Below are positions 46,646 through 57,780 of a DNA stretch of 64,000 nt, one piece after another (position 1 is the stretch's first letter; every line of letters starts with the position of its first letter). The stretch is from Bromus sterilis (lineage: Eukaryota > Streptophyta > Magnoliopsida > Poales > Poaceae). Both the position numbers and the translations under genes were made by a program. Location of the stretch: positions 283,981,501 through 284,045,500 of the forward strand of contig OX465599.1 in the NCBI GenBank assembly GCA_950022295.1, written 5' to 3'. Below the pieces are notes generated by a model. The model did not search any database. It was not told the origin of the DNA and was given only the letters and a program-made list of their open reading frames with translations.

Positions 46646-48533
46646 TTCGCAGGAGGACACTCCATGCATTCTATTACAAGTCGTGGACGGCGAGTTGAAG
46701 GATGTTGCCAAAGGTAAAATCATTCAACCAAAAAATCGAATCATGCACAATATGCCGATGGCACCGGAGATGCATAGGGTTCAAATCTCTCTCGTGATTT
46801 CGGACTACGAGAGAGTTGCACCTCCCATTCAACCCCCCGGATACGATGAGGACGAGCCGGCAGTCCTCAGTGACTGTTTCAACCAAATATTCCTATGGCC
46901 GAAGAGCCAAATGCGTTTAATGACGGGGGAAAGGGGCACCACACCTAGGACAACACCGCTAGTCATCGTGTCGGCGCCACATGATCCCATCGGCGCACAA
47001 GAAGAAGACGATGATCTTGATGATGATATCAGCGCCGACCAGTTCATCAATACTTTGTATGATGCTGATGAATTATTCATTCCTCCTGTTGAAGGAGCCT
47101 ATAGCATGACGAGGAAGCTCGCGGTCCAGCTGATCCTGCGGCGAAGCCTGCTTGCTCCACGCGTCTCTTCGCTGCTTCTCAGGACATGTCTCCAGCAGCT
47201 TGCGCCTTCACCGAGCCTCAAGAAGATGCCACAAGGAGATCTATTCTCAGCCCGTCCACACTCCATAAGGCGGCCACTGAGCAGATAAAGGCCGGTGACT
47301 GCTCAAAATCATAAAAGAAGAAGGGACGGAAAAGAAAGAAGAGCATCACTTCTAGTAGCCAACCTTCGATGCCGATCCGGGCTCAGGACGGGCCACCAAG
47401 ACCCAAGGATCTCTCGTTTGAAATCCATGTGGCTGGTAGGGCGATGCTACCTAAGGACATGCTGGACCTTGCAACTTCGGATATGCACAGTGCATCATAG
47501 TATTATGGCATTAGAGAAGATTCTTCTTCGAGAAGAGAATCCCTCGTACCCGGTTTTCATGGCCAAGGTGCCACTCAACAGTGGCTTCATCAACACTATC
47601 CCCGCGGATATGATAATCCTGCGATTTTCGGAGATCTTCAATTTGTACCATCTCAAGCGGTTGGACCATAGCCTTATCCGTCTGTTCTCGCTCAGCCTTT
47701 CTATGAGTATCAGGAGAGATAAGACCCCGAGCGTCGCGATATTGGACCCCTTCTACATGCGTGAAAGCATCTTGATGGACGACGGGGACGCTCTCGCGGC
47801 GGGGTACATCACAGACTTCATGCTACGGAACGCCGACAAGGATTCATTTCTTATGACCTACTCTCCCAAGTAAGTCATTCGCTCACCTCCATAGCATATA
47901 TGCTTTCTTAGCTTTCCATTGTCCTCTTCCAACATTCCTTTTGGATTGTTTTAATTATGCAGTGAGGATCAAGACTGCGTGCTCATCTTCTTTTCACCGC
48001 AACACTCGCATGCCGTGTATTTCGACTCGGGGAGTGTGAAGAAGAAAGATTACAAGTATATCATGAGAGTTTTGGATGATGCTCTCGTCGGCTACATAAA
48101 AGCCGGAGGCAAGATCATGAAGCACAAGTTCAGGAAAAATCAGCCTGGCGTGAACGTGTTCAACCACGTAACACAGTTCCCATGCGTCAAGCTGCCGGCT
48201 GGCAGTGTGAGGGATGCGTACTACGCCCTTCATCACATGAGGGCGATTGTACAGGAACAACGCAACCTTACGCTGCCAAGTCATCTCAGAGCGTGGGCCG
48301 AAAGGAAGGCGGAAATCGCCGATGCAAATCTTAAGGAGGAGTTCTTTCACATCCAAGCGCAGATGGCGACTATCATCCGTCATGAAGTACAAATGAAGGG
48401 GGCGATCTTCCACTCCAACATTGCACCATCCAATGGGGAGATAGAAGTCCGCCTAAAGGCCCTGCGTGACACAAGGCCTTTCATGACGAAAGAAGGATGC
48501 CTCCCATTCCTCGAGCCGAGTCAGAACAATTGA
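44754..48533 (+). pseudogene. Second CACTA gene: TnpA-like with ULP1-like C-terminus, degenerate
   Basis: An acceptor-like TATTGTAG (ending 44743) precedes the ATG. Exon 1 (44754-45719) encodes an acidic N-terminus and a Transposase_24/TnpA-type region (TKVGVIRQEFTVVTVVG ... ARSYKD). It carries in-frame stops at 45234 (TGA) and 45402 (TAG). Introns are plausible at 45720-45801, 46513-46652 (with a TA microsatellite) and 47870-47962. Exon 2 has a coiled coil and a Pro/Val-rich stretch. The frame is lost near 47115 and regained near 47500. The last part (47590-48500) resembles a ULP1/C48 cysteine protease fold (LIFFSPQHSHAVYFDSG), but the usual catalytic His and Cys positions are not conserved. 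TnpA-type proteins bind the subterminal motifs; this copy should be inactive. Confidence 0.7.
46594..46641. repeat. (TA)n microsatellite
   Basis: About 24 TA units inside an intron of the second CACTA gene. Confidence 0.95.
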
Positions 48534-49044
48534 ATGTACTCTTTGTGTAATTTGGATGTAATTTGGATGTACTCTTTGTGTAGTAGATGGTATAGTGTCA
48601 AATACTCTTTGTGCTCTTTGTGTATAAAGGTCACTGCATATGCATTTTTATGCATATGTGCATGCTTCTCACCATTGATCGACTTGCTTTAAGTTGTTGA
48701 TAAGAATAGATGCTAGATTGCTTTGTTCTCCTTTGGTATGATTCATATGGATGTGACCTCTAAAGCTTTGTTTTGTGCAGGTTGAAGAGCAAACAAGATA
48801 TGAGGACGAAAGTAGCTTTCGGTTTTCAATAATTGTTGGACTCATTGTAATTTTGTCATGGATGTAATCTTGTGAATCTTGTTGGCTCTAAACCTTTGTA
48901 ATAAAAATTATAATGCAATTCTTTTGTATCAATAATTGTTGGCCTCATTGTTATATTGTATTTTGCATTTCTGTAATATAATAAAAATATCTGTAATGCT
49001 TTTATTCTTTTCTGTAATTCTTTTTTTTGTTTTCTGTAATTATT
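48534..49044 (+). other. 3' flank of the second CACTA gene
   Basis: AT-rich sequence with GTACTCTTTGTGTAA-type short repeats (48535-48625), AATAAAA signals at 48899 and 48980, and no ORF of note. It probably holds the 3' UTR. Confidence 0.5.
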
Positions 49045-49290
49045 TAGTGGCGCATATTGTCAGGATTTCGTGGCGCACTGTGAATGCGCCACCCCTAAGG
49101 CCCTTAGGCGTGGCGCATACTAGAATGCGCCACCCCTAAGAGCTTAGAGGTGGCGCGTTCTGAGATGCGCCACGCCTAAGGGCCTTAGGGGTGGCGCATC
49201 CAGAATGCGCCACCTCTAAGCCCTTATTAGTGGCTTGTAGTTAGTGGCGCATCCCTAATGCGCCACTAAACTCAAAAAAAGGGCGCCACC
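49045..49290 (+). repeat. Right subterminal repeat array of the CACTA
   Basis: Alternating GTGGCGCAT and ATGCGCCAC units, often with CCCTAAG/CTTAGGG between them, as in the left array. The right terminal repeat follows and ends at 49312. Confidence 0.9.
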
Positions 49291-49312
49291 ATAAGGGTAT
49301 TCCCTAGTAGTG

Positions 49313-50626
49313 TTTTGCTAGCCTCTCCCGTGTCGTGCATTGCCTTCTTCTCACTCCGAGAGTTGGTGTCCACCTTCGCCGGTACATCCAAACCCTTGGC
49401 ATGATACGCTCTGTCATCATAAACCTCCTTATATCTTTCCTCAAAACAGACACCATACCTACCTATCAAGGCATTTCCATAGCCTTTCCGAGATATATTG
49501 CCATGCAACATCCACCTCTTCATGACTTGATCTTCATGTCATACATGTTCCTGCTACACTGGCAGCGACATACATTGCATACTTCATGATAGTTACATCT
49601 TCTTTATGATTTTGAGTACCTTGTAAAGTGTGAAAGATCTCCTTTACCTTCTTGTAAAATAGAGTGTTGCCCTTAAGTGAGGAAAAGATCCCAAAGTGGA
49701 CACAATAAAAGATCCCAAAGAGGAAAAATGAGAGTTAAATAGAAAGAGCCATTGAGGCCACAAAAAAATACAAAAAATAGAAAAAAGAAAAAAAAGAAAT
49801 AAAAAGAGAGAAAGGGGCAACACTAATATCCTTTTGAGAGATCCACACTAGTACTCCCTTTATATCCTGGTACTCCATAGAGATGATCATTATGCATATA
49901 ACTATGTGGGGACCTTCACACTATAGAACTTGGCTTGCATATTCCAAGGATGAGCCTCCTCAAACGAGCTCTAGGTCTTCATGAGCGAGCAAGTTAGATG
50001 CACCCCCACTAGTTCCATTGGAGAGCGTGCTAGCTCGTATGTGCATCCGTTGCATGGCAATCCCTACTCCTCACATCGTTTCTATCATTTGGCATCTCTT
50101 CCTATGATTGTCCTCATTGATGTGAGCCTTTCTCACCCTTTTTGGTCTTCCTCCTCCACCATATTTCTCTCTTTGCCATCCTAAGTGTCAACTATCGTGC
50201 TTACGCTCATCCATTGCATGAGTGCTCAAAATATTGAAAAAGGAGTGGATCAAATTGACTTGTACCTGGCTAGTGGTCTGGGGACGAGTCAAGATAAGAT
50301 TCCAAAGAGGACCAAGTGTGAAACTTTAGTAGATTGAGTTCTCAACAAATAAATGTTTTTCTCGTATTCCCTAACCCCCTTCTTGCACGCACAAACCATT
50401 TGGAGACATTCGAGTCACGGACAGCGAGAGCTCTTGCACCTAATGTTCTTTTGTTACTTGTTTCAAGGCTAATATAGACTCTTGCATGTTATGACTTGAA
50501 TTGAATCTCTAACCTTGATTGCTTTACTTTTCAAAGTTCTTATATGGTTGCTAGCATGTCACCACAGAAATTATGCCGTTACCATTTACCTACTCGAGGA
50601 CGAGCAGGAATTAAGCTTGGGGATGT
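49313..50626 (+). other. 3' untranslated internal region and PPT of H
   Basis: Continuation of H after the CACTA. No domain-bearing ORF; an A-rich stretch at 49750-49810. It ends with AATTAAGCTTGGGGATG (50609-50625), the polypurine-type motif before the 3' LTR. Confidence 0.75.
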
Positions 50627-52249
50627 TGATACGTCCAAAACGTATCTATAATTTCTGCTTGCTCCATGCATGTTTTGTGTGATATTGCTAGGTTCTAGAT
50701 ACACTTTCATACACTTTTGATCATATTTGGACTAACCTATTAACTCAGTGCACCCCAGTGCCAGTTCCTGTTTTCTGCTGTTTTTCTATTTCAGTTTTCC
50801 CCCATATAAAAAGTGCCAGAAAAATTCCGGAAAAAATACAGGAAAAATCAGCGTACATGAAGCTTCGCGAAGAGCCCGAGTGGGGCCAGAGGGGAACCAG
50901 GGGGCCCAGGCGGCCACCCGACGCGGCCCTACCCCTGGCCGCGCCAGGGGGGCGCCTGGGGCCCCTGGTCCACCTCTGGCTGCCCCCCCTTCACCTATTT
51001 ATTCTCCGTCACGGGGAAACTCCGAGGACAGAACCCTATTTCGCAAACTCGCCTCTGTTCCTTCGCTGCCGCGCTTCCGAGATCGGGAGCACCAGAAGAC
51101 CTCTTCCCGGCACCCTGCCGGAGGGAGGGCCGACCTCCGGGAGTCTCCTCTCCACCATGGATGCTCCCCGGATGTCTCGTGAGTAGTTTTCCTTGGACCA
51201 TGGGTCCGTGATCAGTAGTTATGTGATGTTCTCCTCCCCTCTTTGTTCTTCATGGTTTAGACCCCGTGAGCTGCCCTACATGATCGAGGCATTTTTGTAA
51301 TATTTCTGCTATTGCTATCCTGAGTTTTATGGGATCTGATGGATTATGAGATTATGTTCAGATTGTGATAGAGTAATATATTTGGTTTTTATCTCTTATA
51401 TTTTTTTCCTAAGTAATTCTTGCATGTTCTCCGTTGATGTTTATTGCTTTGGCCAAGTAGTAGGTAGTGACTCCAAGAGGGAACGTTATGCTCGATTGTG
51501 GGTTCATGCCCCCCGATGACACGCTTGAGTGACAGAAACATGAGTCTAGGGGATGTGTTGTTGCCACAAGGGGGAAAACAACGGTGCTTGTAACCGCGGT
51601 TGCAAGGATTGTTTACTTTACGCAGAGTTCTTTTTAATGCAGTTGTCTGTTGCTTTGGGTTTACACTTTGGGTGGGGCTCGCAACTTAATACCAGCGAGA
51701 TGTTTTGGATAGATATCTCAAGGTGGATGATTAGTAGTAGATGCAGTTGGATTACGGTCTACTTATTTTGGCGTACTGCCCGTGCTTTTGAGCCTCTTCC
51801 TTTCTTTTGTAGCATAGTTAGCATTGCGATGCGTTCATAATCCTGTCAATTGCCCTTCTGTAATTTGTTTACCTCGCATAGCAGTTTTATCGTCTTTTGG
51901 GAGAGAGACATCACTAGTGAACATCACGTATCCCGGTCCATATCCTTATTACTGTTTCCACGCTATATTTACTTTCCTGCTTTTACTTTCAGTTGCTATC
52001 ATTATCCTTTGTGTTTTACCCTTTGTGAACAACAAGACTGGAGAGATTGACAACCTCTCTGAACTTCGTTGGGAACAAAGTTATTTGTGTCTGTGTGCAG
52101 GTCCACGTCAGTTGCGCCGCTGACACCTACTTATCATCTCTGGAGTCCTACTGGAGACAAACCTTGGTATCTTCACCGAGGGAAACTTGCTGCTGCGCTA
52201 CATCTCAACCTTCCACTTGGGGTAACCAATGAAGGGCGAGAAGCCATCA
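50627..52249 (+). repeat. 3' LTR of H
   Basis: 1623 bp, the same length as the 5' LTR. Starts TGATACGTCCAAAACG, ends GAGAAGCCATCA, and is followed by the TSD ATGAC (52250-52254). Confidence 0.95.
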
Positions 52250-52254
52250 ATGAC

Positions 52255-53219
52255 CTCTCTGTTGAGTTTGAAAGATGGGTTACGGAGTGTCGGATAGCCT
52301 CGGTGGGGCATTCCCTAACAAGGTGTACGCCACCGTGGAGATCCGTGCGTTGTAGTATAACAGAAGTGCTGCCCTGCAGGGAAGATTGATCTATACGAAT
52401 AGCCGTGTCCACGGTAACATGACGCTTTATGATGAAGCCAGATCCTACTACTACAAACTATTATTACTAAACTGTTTGGTTCCGGGTTTGCTTCCTCGCA
52501 GGGAAGTCGAGGAAGGGATCTCGGATGCATTGTTAATTATTACAACTTACTATTATACAATGTTGCAACAACTTCTGTTGCATTGTTACTTTATGCTTTA
52601 TATAAACTGTTGGCTATTCTCTCTTCATGCTGCAATACTCGACGGAAGATTCTAGTCTTCGATAGGCCTAGCTTCTCTTCCTTATTCTGATTTTCTGTCT
52701 TTCAGTCCACTATATATAGCCTCCCCTTCCATTTGATACAAATGCATAAATGCTTAATAGCGGACGTAAGACTCGCGGGTATGTTAGATAGTCGCCCTTG
52801 CTTTATTTCCCCCTTTTTGTTTTTCCTGATCGGCCGCTGCAGTCAATGTTGGAGCCCGGGAGCAAGAGTACCCCGGAGGCGGATACTGCTACGTCGAGAC
52901 CCCCGCTGACCAGGACCAGGAGTAGTTTGGAGGTTTCCAGGCAGAAGGCCTCGCCTTTTCGATCGTTGTTGTTTTTGTGCTAGCCTTCTTAAGGTAGATC
53001 ATGTGTACCTTGTGTTTGTACTCAGATACTATTGCTTCCGCTAACCTTGTGCTCACGAGCTGTTGTATTCGAGCCCTCGTGGCCCCTGACTTGTATTAAA
53101 TAGCTTTTATTATTTTATTTATAGAGTTGTGTTGTGATATCTTACCGTGAGTCCCTGAGCTCGATCGTGTACCTTGCGTGTATGATTACTGTACTCGGCT
53201 TGATTTTGGGGGCGTCACA
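52255..53219 (-). mobile_element. Element X, right piece: start of a minus-strand Gypsy LTR
   Basis: In reverse it starts TGTGACGCCCCCAAAATC at 53219. Its sequence continues across H into 17782-17708 and then 16054-15874. Features remembered from this Triticeae LTR family, such as the run through CTCGAGGGCTCGAATAC-like text, can be seen in reverse. No ORF of note. Confidence 0.7.
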
Positions 53220-53221
53220 TT

Positions 53222-53901
53222 CATCCCCACTAATCTATTTATCTTGACATGCAAGCTATCCACATCATCAAGTAGGTTAGTCTTTTTTACACTAACTCTT
53301 CATGCACATGCTTCCATATATTAAATCCCCATGTGCATGCAATATATCATATGCAAGCTATCCACATCATTAAGTATTCCACCTCTTTTTCACTAACTCT
53401 TCATGCACATGCTTTCATTAAATTCACATGTGCATGCAACATATCATATGCAAGCTATCCACATCATCAAGTAGGTCCACCTCTTTTCCGCTAACTCTTC
53501 ATGTACATGCTTCCATGTGCATGCAACCTATCACTAATATATATATTAACCTTATTTATGCACTAAGGCTCACTATTTAGAAGCGATTTTTCTTATCGAA
53601 AATCAAATTGTGAGTTACCTCGCATTTTATTTTTCTATGTGATGATATTTTGTATGAATGCACATATGTAGTTGTTATCATTGTTTTAGATTTATCTAAT
53701 GGTGACGTCTCCACTCTCAAGGTAATAAATTAATAAAACAAAAATCACACTCATTTTTAGATATTTCATCAAATTTTGTTAGATTTTTACTCTAAATAAT
53801 ATTTAATAATTAAATTATAGTAAGTTTCATAAAAAATTATGTTTTAAAATATTAAATTATTTGTTAATAGTTTCCGCAGCAACGCGTGGGGTATCATCTA
53901 G
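53222..53901 (+). mobile_element. Possible Helitron (3' end)
   Basis: The segment ends AACGCGTGGGGTATCATCTAG followed by T, the grass Helitron 3' end pattern (CTAG inserted before T), with GC-rich potential hairpin bases just before (TCCGCAGCAACGCG). A TC start at 53221-53222 is possible, but it touches the end of X and may be chance. No RepHel gene is present, so it would be non-autonomous. Confidence 0.4.
53251..53540. repeat. Three tandem units of about 100 bp
   Basis: GCAAGCTATCCACATCAT recurs at 53251, 53353 and 53450, each followed by CACTAACTCTTCATGCACATGC-like sequence and TGTGCATGCAA. Units differ by small indels. Confidence 0.85.
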
Positions 53902-54037
53902 TTGATAATATAAATGCAACATGACACACTATACCAAATCATAATCATCTTCTGCAAAAACCAAGTTAGTTGTTCTACCATTGAAGATAAAATCATCCAA
54001 TAATCAATTTTCCAAGCGGATTTTGGTCTTCTATAAA

Positions 54038-54252
54038 TTACCAAAACTTGAAAAGTAAGTCACTATAAAATCCATATTTTTGTTTTGCATGGTTTGGTAG
54101 GTCGTAGAGCTCAATCATAGTTCGTATGACCAAGTTATGATAGTTTTACAAAAACTAGAAAAGTAAGTCACTTTAAAATCCATCTTTTTGTGTTGCATGG
54201 TTTGATAGGTCGTAGAGCTGAATCGAAGTTGTATGACCAAGTTATGATTGTT
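54038..54252. repeat. Tandem duplication, 108-bp unit
   Basis: 54038-54145 and 54146-54252 share AAAAGTAAGTCACT, GCATGGTTTG and GACCAAGTTATGAT with scattered differences (about 85-90% by eye). No coding potential. Confidence 0.85.
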
Positions 54253-54839
54253 TCACGAACACTATTTGAATTGATTTCTGGACTGCACAATAGTATCTCC
54301 GTCGTCATGATCCGTGTTCGATTCGATCAATCATATTGATCTTCGACTGTCGCAAAAAGGTTTTTGTTTCATTGTCTATCACGATGGCGGAAACCGGTCT
54401 ATATAGGTAAGTTATGACACGGCCTAAGCAGCAGGATCATGAAACATAATAAAAAATCAACCCAAACCACCATGCATTGTTGATCATATCGACTATCACA
54501 AGAACCAGGCTATATATCACATATGCAATTCCATCATCGAATCTAATACCATGCAAAAGAGGCTCTAATACCATCGTTGGAGTACACCAGTACTAAATAA
54601 AACATCATCGCAGAACAAAGATCATACTAATAGGATAAATCACGCAATTAGGATTTACCACTAGATGCGTAGTCATGACAACGAAAGTAGAGTTCGCTAA
54701 GCCATCTAAGCCTCCTCCTAGAGGATCCCTTGAGCAGCTCCTCGCAAATCCCTTGAACGATCTACCCTTCACAATGTAGATGCTATGCTTTCAAGGTATC
54801 CATACAGGACGGCGACGGAAACAACAATATGATCTTATT
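54253..54839. other. Spacer without clear features
   Basis: AT-rich; the phrase CTCTAATACCAT occurs near 54540 and 54560 and may belong to an old LTR fragment. No gene or repeat I can support. Confidence 0.4.
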
Positions 54840-55200
54840 TTCCATTATCTTGGAATTTATTGGGATTTATGGCGGTGAATTTGAGCTAAAGGGATGTCGG
54901 GAGTCCCCCACACAGGCAGGTAGTGCCCTCTAGGTCACGCCACTATGTTGTGTGAGCCCCTGACTAGCGGTATCCCAAAGCTTTGTGTCTTCCTTCTATT
55001 CCAGAAAAAAAAAACACAAAAATTCCAAGGTATTTTGACGTCTGAAAATAAGGATTTTCTATAAAACACAAAACAAGCAGGAAAACATGAAATGACAATG
55101 GCATTGGATTAATAGATTAGTCCATTAAAATGATATAAAATACTATAAACAACATATGAAATTGATAATATAATAGCATGAAACAATAAAAAATTTATAG
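54840..55200 (-). mobile_element. Degraded minus-strand Gypsy LTR fragment
   Basis: The order 'GGATTAATAGATTAGTCC ... TATAAA ... AATAGCATGAAACAATAAAAAATTTATAG' matches the TATA-distal part of element C and related LTRs read in reverse, but many positions differ and the terminal GTATCA is missing. An old relic. Confidence 0.6.
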
Positions 55201-55307
55201 AAGGCTCATATGAAGAGTAGAGCATGAGAGAGAGAGAGACATGGACATGTCTCTTGTCCCATGTGGGCATGCTCCGTGCCCATGCAATGTGTTTCAGTCT
55301 CAATTCC

Positions 55308-55383
55308 GAAAGCTTCACTATCGGTGACCTAGTGATGACAATTCTGAAAGCTTCACTATCGGTGACCTAGTGATAACACTGAA
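55308..55383. repeat. 38-bp unit repeated twice
   Basis: GAAAGCTTCACTATCGGTGA and the following CCTAGTGAT occur at 55308 and 55346. No function suggested. Confidence 0.9.
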
Positions 55384-55956
55384 CCAACTTCAATTCATGA
55401 GCTTACGGGCACCGTCGTAGTTTTAGACTAGGTTGAAGTCTATATTTTACGAAAATCATTCGATTTGCATGAAATATGTTCGCCTGGTGTAAATTATATC
55501 TGAATTTGAATGAATTTCATCAAAGTTTATGTCACTTTACTCGATTTTGATTGAACTGCATGCAAATATTTCCGTCTACAGTTAAATGGATGGCCCTCGT
55601 ATTAGTGTTCGCAGATTGGTCCGAACCAATCCGTGAATGGATACAATGTCAGGTTTATGGGCCGGCTTTGAAGATGCCCTTAGGGCCATCTCCTCGAGCG
55701 CCTTTGCACCTCCTTCCAGCAATCGACGATCCTTTTTGAGTTTTTTTTTGCTGGTGACCATAGTTGTATTTCTCTACCTCAATCACAAGCTTCAAACCAT
55801 AAGTTCTAGTCCATTAGAAAATAGAATGGCCGGGTCTATGTGCCTCTTTGCTTTCAGGATTTCGTTTGCAAGCTTTGTTCAAATTAAAACGTTTTTTCTT
55901 TTGAATAATCGTTCGTGGTAGTAGTAGCAGGCTAGCAGCGAGTGCGAATTTCTGAA

Positions 55957-56335
55957 GGCCGAGCTACACGTAGCCCTTTATTTTAAAAAAATCGTAAAAC
56001 ATATTTAAAAGTTCTGAAAAAATCCGAAAAAAAAATCTATGGAAACTTATATGTATTCTGTATGAACATGTCAAATTTGGCTTGAAAATATTGTAATATG
56101 AAGTCTAGACAAAAAAAACAAAATTTCAGCCCAAAACCAACAACAAAAAGGCCCATTTAAAATCAAATATTTGTCTTTTTTTTATACGCCACATGTGAAA
56201 GTATAATGGTATGAAAATTTGCACATATGGCATATACATGTGTATACATATTCATAAAAAAATTCAATACTTTTTGAATAATATAAAATATATTTTATGA
56301 CTTGTTCAAACTAAAGGACTACGTATAACTCGGTC
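55957..56335. mobile_element. Foldback (MITE-like) element
   Basis: The left end GGCCGAGCTACACGTAGCCC and the right end (reverse complement GACCGAGTTATACGTAGTCC) are inverted copies, about 24 bp with some mismatches, around AT-rich sequence. No TSD was found, so the superfamily is open. Confidence 0.55.
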
Positions 56336-57230
56336 TACGTTACCATTATCCGGCTAGCAGCAGCCTTTATTGGTGACATGTGTGCGACTAGTCACGGAAG
56401 CCCAACAAGGTTGCAATTGCAAAGCATCATGAACTGAATTGAGCGGCAGTGCGGGTACGGAGGCGTAGCAGCAGGTCGACGACGAGAAGGAGCAGGCAAG
56501 CAGCGACAAGAGTCAAACCAATGGGTGGTTACGCGTCCCTGGGTCCAATAGTTTTTTATAATGAGATTTTGTCTGCTGTTTGGCGCCGACAGGGCCCCCG
56601 TTTACGGATGCTGCTGTGTTGGGATCTCGCCTCGGAATACGTGGGAACTTTGCCGGCTTGCTTAACCCACCCTCAGCTTGCCAAATTGCACGTCCTTTGG
56701 CACCTACTGTACTCAGGTAAACATGAATCTTTTTCAACATGGAACAGAGGGAGTATGTCACTAACCTGGCTCCGGTTTTGCTAGCCAAGCAAGGACTTAC
56801 AGTACATCGAGCTCGTGAATCGTGATGGCAATTGGCAAGGCAAGGCCGATAGAAGTTGTACCAACTACCCGCCTAGGGATATCAGCTGACTCTCTCTCTC
56901 TCTCTCTCTCCATCTCCAGAGAAGAAGAGATTATAAAGTGGCAATGCAAGCACAATGTCAGTAAAAAACAGATCAACAACACAATTCTGAAAGGCACTCA
57001 TTTCCCGATAGTACCTTAACTGAGGAGTTTGGAGCGGAGCTGGAGGGTGCGTACCACAGGCAATCAGGCATGCCGCCCGAATTAAAGCCGCAAACAGTCC
57101 TGAGATTGAGCCATCCACCGCATGCAGGATAGGCAACTTCAACGGGCCGATTCAAATGAACCACGAATTTGTTTTTTTTTCGTTCGTTTGGGTCGTCAAA
57201 TGGACCGATGTTCGACATCTGCCGGTTGCT
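56336..57230. other. Spacer with a CT microsatellite
   Basis: No gene recognised. (CT)n at 56890-56911. GGAACAGAGGGAGTA at 56742 looks like one end of a Stowaway MITE, but I found no partner end. Confidence 0.5.
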
Positions 57231-57239
57231 TGATTAACA

Positions 57240-57467
57240 GCGCGGGGTGCTGCCTCGATCTACCACATCAAGAGAGACATCAATGAAGTTGCTCACAATC
57301 TGGCCCTTCAAAGCCTTTCTCCTCAATTTGTTTGCTATGCCTTCAATCATAGCCATAATAATTGTTAACTAGTCTCTGCACTAGCCTCTCTCAACACCCC
57401 TGAATTTGTAATCTCTGTTGTACAATGCTTTTAAATTCAATAAAATCGTATTTACTTAAAAAAACGG
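57240..57467 (+). mobile_element. 5'-truncated LINE 3' end
   Basis: One frame from about 57262 reads HIKRDINEVAHNLALQSL, like the end of the RNase H domain of plant L1-type LINEs, followed by a stop, a short 3' UTR with AATAAAATCG, and an A-run at 57461-57467. GCGGGGTGC before and GCGGGGCGC after the segment may be a diverged TSD. Confidence 0.6.
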
Positions 57468-57564
57468 TGCGGGGCGCGACACATTTTAGCCAAGACAATC
57501 TGACCCATTTGACCAGCATGTCTGCGTTCCAGACGCTTTCTGCGATGATCGGATCCCCGATTTT

Positions 57565-57608
57565 AGTCCCGCCTCGCCGACCGAGGGACTCCCGCGGGTG
57601 TTTATAAG
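57565..57608 (+). promoter_or_regulatory. snRNA-type promoter 1 (USE + TATA, Pol III spacing)
   Basis: GTCCCGCCTCG (57566-57576) resembles the plant snRNA upstream element RTCCCACATCG and lies 24 bp before TTTATAAG (57601-57608). That spacing is typical of Pol III snRNA genes. An RNA would start near 57631 and could stop at the T6 run 57743-57748. Confidence 0.5.
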
Positions 57609-57780
57609 GGGACCTTCGTACCCACATTGTAATATAGCAAATTCAGCAATGTGTCCTCACGGAAGGACCAGCGCTAAAGTGGTAGATATATCACCGCAAC
57701 ATCAGCCGACCCCTGAGGTTCACGATATTGTATTTACTATACTTTTTTACTTTGTATATTTTTTGCTCCCCCAATGTTTA

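Larger units (their letters stand above)
23143..49312 (+). mobile_element. CACTA (En/Spm) DNA transposon with nested Sirevirus, TSD TTT
   Basis: The left end CACTACTAGGGAA (23143) is matched by the reverse complement at the right end (TTCCCTAGTAGTG, ending 49312). The 3-bp TSD TTT flanks both ends (23140-23142, 49313-49315), as expected for CACTA transposons. Subterminal arrays of GGTGGCGCAT/ATGCGCCACC lie at both ends, and a third array lies inside. Two genes run on the plus strand, a TNP2-type transposase and a TnpA/ULP1-like gene, and both are broken. Own length without the Sirevirus is about 10.7 kb. It could only move if transposase came from another copy. Confidence 0.95.
17783..52249 (+). 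mobile_element. Element H: complete Gypsy retrotransposon with nested CACTA, TSD ATGAC
   Basis: Two 1623-bp LTRs (17783-19405 and 50627-52249) and a perfect 5-bp TSD ATGAC (17778-17782, 52250-52254) define the element. Without the 26.2-kb CACTA insertion it is about 8.3 kb. It has a tRNA-Asp type PBS, gag and retropepsin, and then about 2.8 kb without coding potential. RT, RNase H and integrase are absent, so it is non-autonomous. The two LTRs differ at many positions by eye, clearly more than the Sirevirus LTRs, which fits the nesting order. Confidence 0.95.

Noticed and set aside
56449..56788. ORFs of 111 and 91 codons on opposite strands
   Set aside because: No recognisable domain, no promoter or intron signals that would fit, and both strands are open together.
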